Positions 16,872 through 23,750 of a DNA stretch of 24,068 nucleotides are shown here, one piece after another. How positions within the stretch are numbered: position 1 is the first letter of the stretch; each line of letters starts with the position of its first letter. The notes under the pieces were generated by a model. It saw only the letters and a program-made list of their open reading frames with translations. It made no database searches and was not told the origin of the DNA. The DNA comes from E44-bin32 sp041573795. Lineage in GTDB: Bacteria; Chloroflexota; Anaerolineae; Anaerolineales; E44-bin32. Made by a program: the position numbers and the translations under genes. The stretch is taken from NCBI GenBank assembly GCA_041573795.1, contig JBFFQB010000043.1, positions 1-24,068 of the forward strand. Direction: 5' to 3'.

Positions 16872-16967
16872 CTCCTTGCCACCTCATTTCGTGAATAGAT
16901 TCAGGATAAAATCATAGCACTGGAGGGGTCGTTCCCCCAAGCCAGCAGTTAAAGGCGTACACCTGCA

Positions 16968-16976
16968 TGATATAAT
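16968..16976 (+). promoter_or_regulatory. Extended -10 promoter of the bifunctional-nuclease gene
   Basis: TGATATAAT is a consensus -10 (TATAAT at 16971-16976) with the extended TGn element, 39 bases before the ATG at 17016. A poor -35-like TTAAAG lies 16 bases upstream, as expected where an extended -10 carries recognition. Confidence 0.6.
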
Positions 16977-17015
16977 CGGCCCACCTTACGGAAAGGGACG
17001 CCGCCAGGCAATGGA

Positions 17016-17537
17016 ATGGTAGAAGTAGAGATCGATAGTATACGCGTCAGCTTAATGTCTCAGCAGCGCATCGTGATTCTTAAGGAGCTTGAATCCGAGC
17101 GCTTTCTTCCGATCTGGATCGGTCCCTACGAGGCTGAGGCCATCACGCTTAGCCTTCAAGATGTTGAGGTGCAACGACCGCTCACCCACGACCTGCTCAG
17201 GAATGTGCTCAGTCAACTGGGCGCCGAGGTGCTGAGGGTAAATATCACCGATCTGCGCGACGAAGTCTTCTACGCACATATCGTGATCCAGGTGAATGGG
17301 AGTGAGATGGAGATCGACTCACGACCATCGGATGCGCTCGCACTAGCCGTGAGAGTTCATGTCCCTGTATTCGTATCTGAAGAGGTAATGGATGAAGCCT
17401 CCTCCGTACCAGAGCAGGATCTCGAAGGAACCGAGGTTGAAGGGGAACCAGACGAACGCCTGGATGTCTTTAAGGATTTCGTCCAAACGCTCGATCTAGA
17501 CGATCTCGAAGATTCAGACTCTGAAGAGGATGGCTAG
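17016..17537 (+). CDS. Bifunctional nuclease family protein (DUF151)
   Basis: A protein of 173 residues. The first ~130 match the DUF151/BFN domain: VEIDSIRVSL, the RIVILKELESERFLPIWIGPYEAEAI core, HDLLRNVLSQLGAEVLRVNI, DEVFYAHIVIQ and the signature EIDSRPSDALALAVRVHVPVFV. Plant BFN members have DNase and RNase activity; the role of bacterial members is less clear. The last 45 residues are highly acidic (DLDDLEDSDSEEDG) and look disordered; they may mediate interactions or limit nucleic-acid contact. The ATG at 17016 is used because the ATG at 17011 runs into a stop after three codons. It is 107 bases upstream of dnaB on the same strand, with a large stem-loop between. Confidence 0.9.
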   Translation: MVEVEIDSIRVSLMSQQRIVILKELESERFLPIWIGPYEAEAITLSLQDVEVQRPLTHDLLRNVLSQLGAEVLRVNITDLRDEVFYAHIVIQVNGSEMEIDSRPSDALALAVRVHVPVFVSEEVMDEASSVPEQDLEGTEVEGEPDERLDVFKDFVQTLDLDDLEDSDSEEDG

Positions 17538-17588
17538 CCGGTCTCTTCACGTGCGATCACGACCGTAGCACGTTCCATTCGTATCCAG

Positions 17589-17628
17589 CGAAAACATCGT
17601 TTCCCAGCCGGACCGGGAAACGTTTTCG
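17589..17628 (+). promoter_or_regulatory. Large stem-loop just upstream of dnaB
   Basis: CGTTTCCC (17598-17605) pairs exactly with GGGAAACG (17615-17622). Outside these, CGAAAA (17589-17594) pairs with TTTTCG (17623-17628), leaving a three-base CAT bulge on the left arm. This gives 14 base pairs around a nine-base loop, ending 16 bases before the dnaB ATG. There is no T-tract after the stem, so a classical terminator is unlikely. Leader control or RNA processing is possible. Confidence 0.55.
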
Positions 17629-17644
17629 ACCCAACGGTGAAACA

Positions 17645-19042
17645 ATGACTGAGGTTCAGCTTCCCCCAACTGAAGGCTCATCCGGTGACGGTCGCACACC
17701 GCAACAAATGCCCCATGATCGACAGGCTGAAGAAGCTGTCCTGGGCTCTGTCCTTGTTAACCCCGAAGTCTTTTACGATGTCGCTCACTTCCTAACGGCC
17801 GAAGATTTCTTTTTACATCGCAACCGCTGGATCTGGGAGGCATTCACCGGGCTACAGGAACAACGCTTACCGGTGGACATCCTCACGGTAGCAGAAGAGC
17901 TAGAACGCCAGGGCCGTCTCGATGAGGTCGGCGGTCCGGCTTACCTGACAACCATGATCAATAATGTGCCTTCCTCGCTCCACGCTGAAGCATATGCTCG
18001 CGTGGTGGAGGAAGCCGCAACGCGCCGCCGCCTGCTCGCCGCCGCTAACCAGATCGCACGGCTGGCCTACCAGTCCGGAAGCCCCATCGAAGATGTCGTC
18101 AACGAATCGGAAAAATCGATCTTCGGGGTCAGCGAACGCCGCTTGACTCACCAACTGCAACCAATCAAGCGTGTGCTCAGTGAGTATTACGATCGAATTG
18201 ATTACCTGGCCCGGCACCAGGATGAGACGCTCGGCGTGCCGACCGGTTTTATCGATCTCGATCGTCTTCTCGGTGGCCTGCAATCGTCGGACTTACTGAT
18301 CATCGCCGGACGTCCGGGACAGGGCAAATCTGGTTTCTGCCTCTCGGCGGCCAAGAACGCCAGCCAAATCTACAAACGCCACGTGGCCTTATTCTCACTT
18401 GAGATGTCTAATGAGCAGCTGGTGCAGCGCTTGCTCTCGCAAGAGACCGGGATCGATTCCCAACGTCTCAGATTGGCCAATCTACGGGATGAAGAATGGC
18501 CGGTCTTCACCCAGGCGGTCAGCGCCATGGGAGATACGCAGATCTACCTCGACGACACGCCCGCCATCACCCCGCTTCAGTTGCGCACCAAGTGCCGTCG
18601 CTTGCATATGGAGATTGGCCTTGACCTGATCGTTGTCGATTACCTGCAGCTTATGACCGGCGACACTCGCATCGAGAACCGTGTCCAGGAAGTCTCCTAT
18701 ATCTCCCGCAACCTGAAGGCGCTGGCACGCGAGCTGAACGTCCCAGTACTCGCTGCCGCGCAATTGTCGCGTGCGGTTGAATCACGCCGTCCACCACGAC
18801 CCATCCTTTCCGACCTGCGCGAATCGGGCAGCCTCGAGCAAGATGCCGACGTGGTCATGTTCATCTACCGCCCGGATCAATACGAAGATGATCCCTTGAA
18901 ACAGAATACGGCCGAGATCATCGTGGCCAAACACCGTAATGGACCCGTAGGAACGATTGAGCTGGTATTCCGCCAGACTTTGGCCAAATTTGAGAACGCT
19001 GCAACCCGGCCTGTAGACTTAGCCCCCGTGGATGGGGATTGA
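17645..19042 (+). CDS. dnaB: Replicative DNA helicase DnaB
   Basis: Hexameric 5'-3' helicase that unwinds the replication fork and recruits primase. The 465 residues are normal length. The N-terminal primase-interacting domain starts at about residue 20 (MPHDRQAEEAVLGSVLVNPE, with EDFFLHRNRWIWEAF). A linker helix leads to the RecA-like domain: GVPTGFIDLDRLLGGLQ, Walker A GRPGQGKS at 222-229, the ALFSLEMSNEQLVQRLLSQE motif, Walker B LIVVDYLQLM, and LSDLRESGSLEQDADVVMF with its arginine finger region. There is no intein, although DnaB is a common intein site. The TGA overlaps a possible TTG start for the next gene, placing helicase, DnaD-like protein and loader-like ATPase in one operon. Confidence 0.97.
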   Translation: MTEVQLPPTEGSSGDGRTPQQMPHDRQAEEAVLGSVLVNPEVFYDVAHFLTAEDFFLHRNRWIWEAFTGLQEQRLPVDILTVAEELERQGRLDEVGGPAYLTTMINNVPSSLHAEAYARVVEEAATRRRLLAAANQIARLAYQSGSPIEDVVNESEKSIFGVSERRLTHQLQPIKRVLSEYYDRIDYLARHQDETLGVPTGFIDLDRLLGGLQSSDLLIIAGRPGQGKSGFCLSAAKNASQIYKRHVALFSLEMSNEQLVQRLLSQETGIDSQRLRLANLRDEEWPVFTQAVSAMGDTQIYLDDTPAITPLQLRTKCRRLHMEIGLDLIVVDYLQLMTGDTRIENRVQEVSYISRNLKALARELNVPVLAAAQLSRAVESRRPPRPILSDLRESGSLEQDADVVMFIYRPDQYEDDPLKQNTAEIIVAKHRNGPVGTIELVFRQTLAKFENAATRPVDLAPVDGD

Positions 19043-19059
19043 GCCGAGGCCGAATATTC

Positions 19060-19770
19060 ATGGCTGGCGATAAAGCGTTTCCTGGATTTCCTGAAGGTAA
19101 GCTTGAGCTCACCCCTGTTCCCACATCGTTCTTCTATGATTTGTTACCCCAGATAGATCATCTGGGCGAATTGAAACTGACCATCTACGCCTTTTGGGCA
19201 TTAGCACAACGTGAAGGGTCTTTCCGCTATCTGAGTCGAAACGAGCTCTTAGGGGATCAACTGTTCATGAGCGGATTTGCAACACCAGGTATCCCGGCCG
19301 AGGAAGCACTTGACGAAGCCCTGGAAAGAGCCGTCGCACGAGGCACCTTTATCAAGGTCAGTGGGACTTTCTCCAGCGGTAGTGATGCGCTGTACTTCAT
19401 CAACAGTCAAAAGGGACGAGCGGCCGTTGCCTCGATCGAGGCAGGTGATTGGCTTCCTGACGAGGAACACCCGATTGCGTTAGTCCGGCAGCGGCCGAAT
19501 ATTTTCACTTTGTACGAGCAGAATATTGGACCGCTCACCCCCATCATCGCCGAACGTTTGCGTGCAGCCGAGCAAGATTACCCCGCGCCTTGGATCGAAG
19601 AGGCGATCCACATCTCTGTAGAAAATAATGTGCGCAAATGGCGCTATATTGAAGCCATACTTGAGGATTGGCGCCAACGAGGGAAGGATGAGCGAGAAGA
19701 TCGAGGAGACACTGAAAAAGCTCGCCGCAGATACATCGAAGGACAGTTTGCGGACTTCTGGGATGCCTGA
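19060..19770 (+). CDS. DnaD-domain replication protein
   Basis: A protein of 236 residues from the ATG at 19060. A TTG at 19039 in frame overlaps the dnaB stop as TTGA and would add seven residues, so the start is undecided; GAGG lies about 11 bases before the ATG. The first ~130 residues have winged-helix character (LTIYAFWALAQREGSFRYLS, then a helical SEEALDEALERAV-type region). The DnaD C-terminal domain covers about 148-212: IFTLYEQNIGPLTPIIAERL, then WIEEAIHISVENNVRKWRYI and EAILEDW, the hallmark Y..NIG and NN.R.WRYIEAIL. In Firmicutes, DnaD bridges the origin and helicase loading. Position between dnaB and a DnaC-like ATPase supports the same job here. Its end overlaps the next gene by up to 83 bases. 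Confidence 0.9.
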   Translation: MAGDKAFPGFPEGKLELTPVPTSFFYDLLPQIDHLGELKLTIYAFWALAQREGSFRYLSRNELLGDQLFMSGFATPGIPAEEALDEALERAVARGTFIKVSGTFSSGSDALYFINSQKGRAAVASIEAGDWLPDEEHPIALVRQRPNIFTLYEQNIGPLTPIIAERLRAAEQDYPAPWIEEAIHISVENNVRKWRYIEAILEDWRQRGKDEREDRGDTEKARRRYIEGQFADFWDA

Positions 19771-21100
19771 GGCAACGACCACAGACCGACCACCCGAATC
19801 CCTGGGTGATCCCAACTGCCCCCAATGTGGTGGGGTTGGTTATTTGCGCCTGGATCATCAGCCTGGTCATCCTGATTTTGGACGTGTGCAAGTTTGTGTC
19901 TGCCGCCAGATCGATGTAGAAGCGCGAATGCGCCAACGGCTCTTCAGCATGAGCCATCTGGAAGAGCTGGAAGCCTACACATTCGATAAGTTCAACCCGC
20001 AGGGAAGGGTTGGGATCGGCGGCCAGCAGCGCCAATCGCTTGAGAGAGCTTTTAATCAGGCCGAGGCATATGCAGAGACGCTGCATGGCTGGCTGTTCCT
20101 GCAGGGAGGCTATGGATGTGGGAAGACCCACCTTGCCGCAGCCATTGCTAATGCTGTGGTCTCCCGTGGAATACCCACTCTGTTCCTCACCGTCCCTGAC
20201 CTCCTGGATCAATTGCGGTACGCCTATAGTGATGAGAATGTTACTTTTGAGAGCCGCTTCGAGCAGGTTCGCAATGCGCCGCTCCTCGTTCTGGACGACT
20301 TCGGCACTCAGAGTGCCACTGACTGGGCACGTGAGAAGCTGTTCCAGATCCTCAACTACCGCTACATTAACCAACTGCCAACCGTTGTGACAACCAACAT
20401 GCTCTTGGAGGAAATCGAAGGCCGCATGCGTTCGCGCCTATCCGATCCTGAACTCGTATCGTACGTACAGATTCTCGCACCAGATTACCGCCGCCCGGTT
20501 GAGGACAGCAGTCAGCATGAGCTCTCCTCACTGCACCTCCATGAGGCGCAAACTTTTGGCACCTTCAGTCTGCGCAAAAAGGAAAATTTGCCCGATGCCG
20601 ACCTGAAAACACTCGATCAAGCCTTTCAGCTCTCCCAGGCATTTGCCGAAGATCCACAGGGATGGTTGGTCTTGATGGGAACCTATGGCAGTGGCAAAAC
20701 GCACCTTGCGGCTTCGATTGCCAATTACCGCGCCAGCCAGGGATTCCCGGTAATGTTTGTGGTCGTGCCCGATATGCTCGATCACCTGCGGGCGACGTTC
20801 AACCCCTCCAGTCAAACCTCTTACGACCGCCGTTTCGAAGAGATCCGCACCGCGCCCTTCCTGGTGCTCGATGATCTCGGATCCCAAGCCACCCGACCCT
20901 GGGTCCAGGAAAAGCTCTATCAGCTGGTTAACTACCGCTATAACGCCGCTTTACCAACGGTGATCACCACAGCCGATGCGCTGGAGGAGATCGACGCCCG
21001 GCTGCGGGCCCGTTTGATGGATCGGGGTCTGGTCACGATTGCGCCAATCACGGTCCCTTCCTTCAAAGGAAAAGCTGCCCCGAAAAGTCGTAGGCGTTGA
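19688..21100 (+). CDS. Tandem DnaC/IstB-type AAA+ ATPase, probable helicase loader
   Basis: A protein of 470 residues carrying two DnaC-like ATPase modules. The N-terminal zinc motif CPQCGGVGY...CVC resembles that before DnaC-like domains. Module 1: Walker A GGYGCGKT (140-147), Walker B LLVLDDFG (199-206), sensor 1 TVVTTN (Asn237). Module 2: Walker A GTYGSGKT (331-338), Walker B LVLDDLG (392-398), sensor-1 position TVITTA (Ala429). The unit preceding each Walker A is also similar (HLEELEAYTFDKF versus LHLHEAQTFGTF), so about 165 residues were duplicated. Ordinary loaders (DnaC, DnaI) have one module and 245-310 residues. GGGAAGG precedes the ATG at 19688; a later ATG at 19763 overlaps the DnaD stop by 8 bases and is possible. 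Function is inferred from dnaB and dnaD next door. The C-terminus is basic (KGKAAPKSRRR). Confidence 0.88.
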   Translation: MSEKIEETLKKLAADTSKDSLRTSGMPEATTTDRPPESLGDPNCPQCGGVGYLRLDHQPGHPDFGRVQVCVCRQIDVEARMRQRLFSMSHLEELEAYTFDKFNPQGRVGIGGQQRQSLERAFNQAEAYAETLHGWLFLQGGYGCGKTHLAAAIANAVVSRGIPTLFLTVPDLLDQLRYAYSDENVTFESRFEQVRNAPLLVLDDFGTQSATDWAREKLFQILNYRYINQLPTVVTTNMLLEEIEGRMRSRLSDPELVSYVQILAPDYRRPVEDSSQHELSSLHLHEAQTFGTFSLRKKENLPDADLKTLDQAFQLSQAFAEDPQGWLVLMGTYGSGKTHLAASIANYRASQGFPVMFVVVPDMLDHLRATFNPSSQTSYDRRFEEIRTAPFLVLDDLGSQATRPWVQEKLYQLVNYRYNAALPTVITTADALEEIDARLRARLMDRGLVTIAPITVPSFKGKAAPKSRRR

Positions 21101-21126
21101 CCGCTTTCCGGCCGGAATGGTACAAT
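21097..21126 (+). promoter_or_regulatory. Promoter of tRNA-Glu
   Basis: TTGACC (21097-21102) and TACAAT (21121-21126) are 18 bases apart, and the -10 ends 10 bases before the tRNA 5' end. The -35 contains the TGA stop of the preceding ATPase gene. Confidence 0.72.
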
Positions 21127-21136
21127 GCTCGTCGCT

Positions 21137-21209
21137 GCCCCCATCGTCTAGGGGACCAGGACGTAGCCCTTTCAAGGCTAAGACCGGGGTTCGAATCCCC
21201 GTGGGGGCA
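21137..21209 (+). tRNA. trnE: tRNA-Glu (anticodon UUC)
   Basis: A full cloverleaf can be drawn. The acceptor arms GCCCCCA and TGGGGGC pair over seven bases. The D-stem is GTCT/GGAC with one G-T pair. The anticodon stem TAGCC/GGCTA encloses CTTTCAA with TTC as anticodon. The T-arm is CGGGG-TTCGAAT-CCCCG. The discriminator base is A. The CCA end is not encoded. It has its own promoter and terminator. Confidence 0.97.
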
Positions 21210-21214
21210 CCTAG

Positions 21215-21252
21215 AACTGCTTCAGCGTCAGTAAAGGAGCAGTTTTATCTTT
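21215..21252 (+). terminator. Terminator of tRNA-Glu
   Basis: AACTGCTTC (21215-21223) pairs with GGAGCAGTT (21236-21244), allowing one G-T pair, and is followed by TTATCTTT, six bases after the tRNA. Confidence 0.78.
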
Positions 21253-21389
21253 AAGCCGGGATCGTGCAAGTGGAGGAACAGAACCTCGATCGACCCGGAA
21301 GGGCAACCCATCGAACCACCAGGAATGATGTATTTTAATAAGAGAAACAATCAGTTTCGATCACTGCAACATCACCAAGAGGATTTGTG

Positions 21390-21665
21390 ATGACCCTCCA
21401 AAAGGAATGTCAGCACCTGGTCTTGATACAGGATGTCACGCCGAGTGCAGAAGGTTGTGAAGAGTGCCTGCAAATCGGCGACACATGGGTGCATCTGCGC
21501 CTTTGCAGGACCTGTGGACACGTTGGCTGTTGTAACGATTCGAAGAACAAGCATGCCCGCAAACACTTCGAAGCGACAGGGCATCCGATCATCCAATCGA
21601 TCGAACCCGGTGAGGAATGGGGCTGGTGTTATATCGACGATCTCGGCTTCAGCAGCCTGCCCTAA
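21390..21665 (+). CDS. UBP-type zinc-finger protein
   Basis: A single-domain protein of 91 residues that matches the ZnF-UBP fold of eukaryotic deubiquitinases and HDAC6, known also as small stand-alone bacterial proteins. Zinc ligand candidates follow the family order: C7 and H9 (KECQHL), C23-x2-C26 (CEEC), C39-x2-C42 (LCRTCGHVGCC, with C47 or C48), and H55, H59 and H65 (KHARKHFEATGHPI). The end has the usual GEEWGWCYIDDLGF. In eukaryotes the pocket binds the C-terminus of free ubiquitin; whether a bacterial ligand with a free Gly-Gly tail exists is unknown, and no ubiquitin-like protein is in the window. GAGG lies 7 bases before the ATG; the GTG one codon earlier is less well placed. It is convergent with the lipoprotein gene. 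Confidence 0.9.
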   Translation: MTLQKECQHLVLIQDVTPSAEGCEECLQIGDTWVHLRLCRTCGHVGCCNDSKNKHARKHFEATGHPIIQSIEPGEEWGWCYIDDLGFSSLP

Positions 21666-21710
21666 TCGTCTGACGCCAGGAGGCCAAACCGGGATTTTGT
21701 TCCCTATCGC

Positions 21711-22424
21711 CTAGGACGAAGCCGTCTCGGTCGGTGTGGGCGTCTGGGTAGTGGTGGGCGTTTGGGTAGGTGTGGTGGTTACAGAGGTGGTCGCCGTTGG
21801 GGTGCTGCCGCCAACAATGATCAGCACATAGACCTCATCCCCGAAATAAGTTCCGGCGGCGTTCGTCATCCGCCAGTTTCCACGGTAGGTCCCATTCGTG
21901 CTCGGTGCGGTGAGTTGCACCGTTAGCTCCGTTTCTGTCCCAACGCTTACCGCCGATTGCAGGGTGATCGAAGATCCACCCATCGCCTCCCCACCCGTAA
22001 AGTTAAACTTGAAACCAGTCTCCCATGTACAGGAACCGTTGTTCCTTACCCGCCAAGTCTTGGTGAACTTTTGACTCGGCGTCATGTTCGTGTTATCCGG
22101 AACAGTCACGTCGGCAACGAAAGCCAAGCTGTAACACGAGTTGGTCGGCACAGCGACGCTGACAGGTGTGGCAATTGTGGCCGTCGCTTCTGGAGTGCTC
22201 GTTTCGGTTGGCGTGTGCGTTGACGTCGCCGTGGGGGTCTCGGTCGGGTTGGCCAGGGCGGTCTGGGTCAAGCCCAGCGAGAAGTTCTCAACTGCCTGGG
22301 TCTGGATCTGCTCGATGCTCAGGGTCGGAGTCCCCTGCTCGGACTGGGACCCGCACGCACTGATTATGAGTGCCCCGATCAGGAAAACCAACATTCGTGG
22401 CTTTTCAAGCATATGCTGCTTCAT
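21711..22424 (-). CDS. Lipoprotein with NBR1-type Ig-like domain
   Basis: A secreted, lipid-anchored protein of 237 residues. The signal peptide ends in a lipobox (IISAC, Cys24). A Thr/Pro/Glu-rich linker (about 55-85) leads to one Ig-like domain at about 95-205. The domain has the NBR1 pattern: KFTKTWRVRNNGSCTWETGF, an SVGTETELTVQLTAPSTNGT strand pair, and YRGNWRMTNAAGTYFGDEVY. The C-terminal ~30 residues are again Thr/Pro repeats (TPTQTPTTTQTPTPTETASS). The architecture suggests an extracytoplasmic adhesion or scaffold module on flexible stalks. The start at 22424 is chosen for its AGAGG ribosome site 7 bases upstream; an in-frame ATG at 22487 would put 21 residues before the signal peptide. 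It is divergent from the transporter gene. Ligand unknown. Confidence 0.88.
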   Translation of the reverse strand: MKQHMLEKPRMLVFLIGALIISACGSQSEQGTPTLSIEQIQTQAVENFSLGLTQTALANPTETPTATSTHTPTETSTPEATATIATPVSVAVPTNSCYSLAFVADVTVPDNTNMTPSQKFTKTWRVRNNGSCTWETGFKFNFTGGEAMGGSSITLQSAVSVGTETELTVQLTAPSTNGTYRGNWRMTNAAGTYFGDEVYVLIIVGGSTPTATTSVTTTPTQTPTTTQTPTPTETASS

Positions 22425-22627
22425 GTTTGAACCTCTTGCTGGAGACTGGCCAGCATTGATAAATGTTCTTACTATTTCCAATTCCATTTAATGATACCCG
22501 AGAACAGATCTTAATAATGTCATGAATTCCTCCACAGGTTGTGTGGGGAGCCAAGAGCGTCAGGGTAAATTTCCATCCCCAGGCATATTCGGATATACTC
22601 ACTCTAATTCTTGGATTGGAGAGACAA

Positions 22628-23584
22628 ATGGCGGTTCAAAGCGTTGCAACCACCCGAGTTCCCGAGCGGCCGGTGCTGTTGGCTTTTTTTCTATTCATCC
22701 TCGTCGGCGGCGGCGCATCGGTCGCCATCCGCATCACCTATGCAGAGCTGGCACCCTTTTGGGCGGCGGCCTCACGCTTCGCCCTGGCCGCGATCGTCTT
22801 TTGGCTTCTGGTCTATTTTCAAAAGCTGCGCCTACCGAAGGGACGTGCCCTCTTGGGAGCCGTAATCTTTGGAACGGTCACCGTCGGCCTCGCCTTTGTC
22901 CTGATCGCCTGGGGCTTGGTGGCCACTCCCGCCAGCCTGTACCAGATCCTGATGGCCCTCGTGCCCTTGCTTACGCTCTTCCTCTCCGCGCTGCATGGGG
23001 TTGAATCGATCACCACACGCGGTATTCTAGGATCCCTGCTTGCGGTGGTTGGGATCGCGATCACTGTAGGAGGGGCTACATCCGTGCAACTTTCCCTGCC
23101 CCATATTGTAGCCATCCTCGTCGCTGCCGCTTTCATGGCGGAGGGTGGTGTGTTGATCAAGAAATTTCCACCCAACCCGCCTATCATGACCAACGCCATT
23201 GGCATGACGGTTGGGGCACTGATTCTTGGCGTTGTTTCCCTCTTCAGCCGTGAGCCATGGGTGCTCCCCACTCAAACCAATACCATCGTCGCCTTTATCT
23301 ACCTGACATTCTTTGTAACCATATTAGCCTTCATGCTCTACATGTTCGTGCTGGGGAAGTGGACCGCTTCAGGAACTTCCTATGGCTTCGTCATCGTCCC
23401 ACTGGTCACGATCGTGGTCGCAGCCACCATCGCCGGCGAGACGATCACCATAAACTTCCTGCTGGGCGCAGTCTTCGTCCTTGCGGGAGTCTTTGTGGGC
23501 GCGCTGCTCCCTTCACGCACAAAACCAGCCGAGATCGAGGAGTGCAAAGACAGATCCGGGCAGGTCCTCCCCCGCTGCGTCTAG
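22628..23584 (+). CDS. EamA/DMT-family transporter
   Basis: An inner-membrane protein of 318 residues in the drug/metabolite transporter superfamily, with ten predicted helices as two EamA repeats. Repeat 1 runs about 15-145, including the APFWAAASRFALAAIVFWLL helix and GLVATPASLYQILMALVPLL, where the 'P' in the last helix is typical. Repeat 2 runs about 155-295, with SGTSYGFVIVPLVTIVVAAT and ETITINFLLGAVFVLAGVFV. The substrate cannot be predicted: relatives export amino acids, metabolites or drugs. The ATG at 22628 has GGAGA 6 bases upstream; a longer frame from 22541 has no ribosome site and would precede the first helix with an unlikely tail. It is followed by a strong terminator and has no obvious operon partner. 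Confidence 0.9.
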   Translation: MAVQSVATTRVPERPVLLAFFLFILVGGGASVAIRITYAELAPFWAAASRFALAAIVFWLLVYFQKLRLPKGRALLGAVIFGTVTVGLAFVLIAWGLVATPASLYQILMALVPLLTLFLSALHGVESITTRGILGSLLAVVGIAITVGGATSVQLSLPHIVAILVAAAFMAEGGVLIKKFPPNPPIMTNAIGMTVGALILGVVSLFSREPWVLPTQTNTIVAFIYLTFFVTILAFMLYMFVLGKWTASGTSYGFVIVPLVTIVVAATIAGETITINFLLGAVFVLAGVFVGALLPSRTKPAEIEECKDRSGQVLPRCV

Positions 23585-23623
23585 ACCTGCCTCCAGCTTT
23601 CATCTCGATCTACATTAACAAGT

Positions 23624-23655
23624 GAAAATCCGCTCCTGATCGGAGCGGATTTCTT
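23624..23655. terminator. Bidirectional terminator between the transporter and sortase genes
   Basis: AAATCCGCTCC (23626-23636) and GGAGCGGATTT (23642-23652) form an eleven-pair perfect stem with a TGATC loop. TTT then C-TT follows on the plus strand, and AAAA before the stem gives a T-run on the minus strand. It lies between convergent genes about 40 bases past the transporter stop and 100 bases past the sortase stop. Confidence 0.85.
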
Positions 23656-23750
23656 GCTTCACGTATTCGTAGATCAAAACAACCTGGAAATTTTCTCTCT
23701 TTCCAATCCTCTTGCCTATGGCTGATGCTCGCCGGCTTGCATCAATGTAC

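Noticed and set aside
17645..19042. Intein in DnaB
   Set aside because: DnaB is a frequent intein host, but Walker A to motif 4 are continuous and the length is normal.
19544..20374. 276-codon minus-strand reading frame
   Set aside because: Antisense to the DnaD and ATPase genes, whose motifs are clear. No start signal or recognisable domain.
19688..21100. Transposition ATPase (IstB of an IS21-type element)
   Set aside because: The AAA+ modules resemble IstB as well as DnaC, but no transposase, terminal repeats or target duplication are present, and the neighbours are replication genes.
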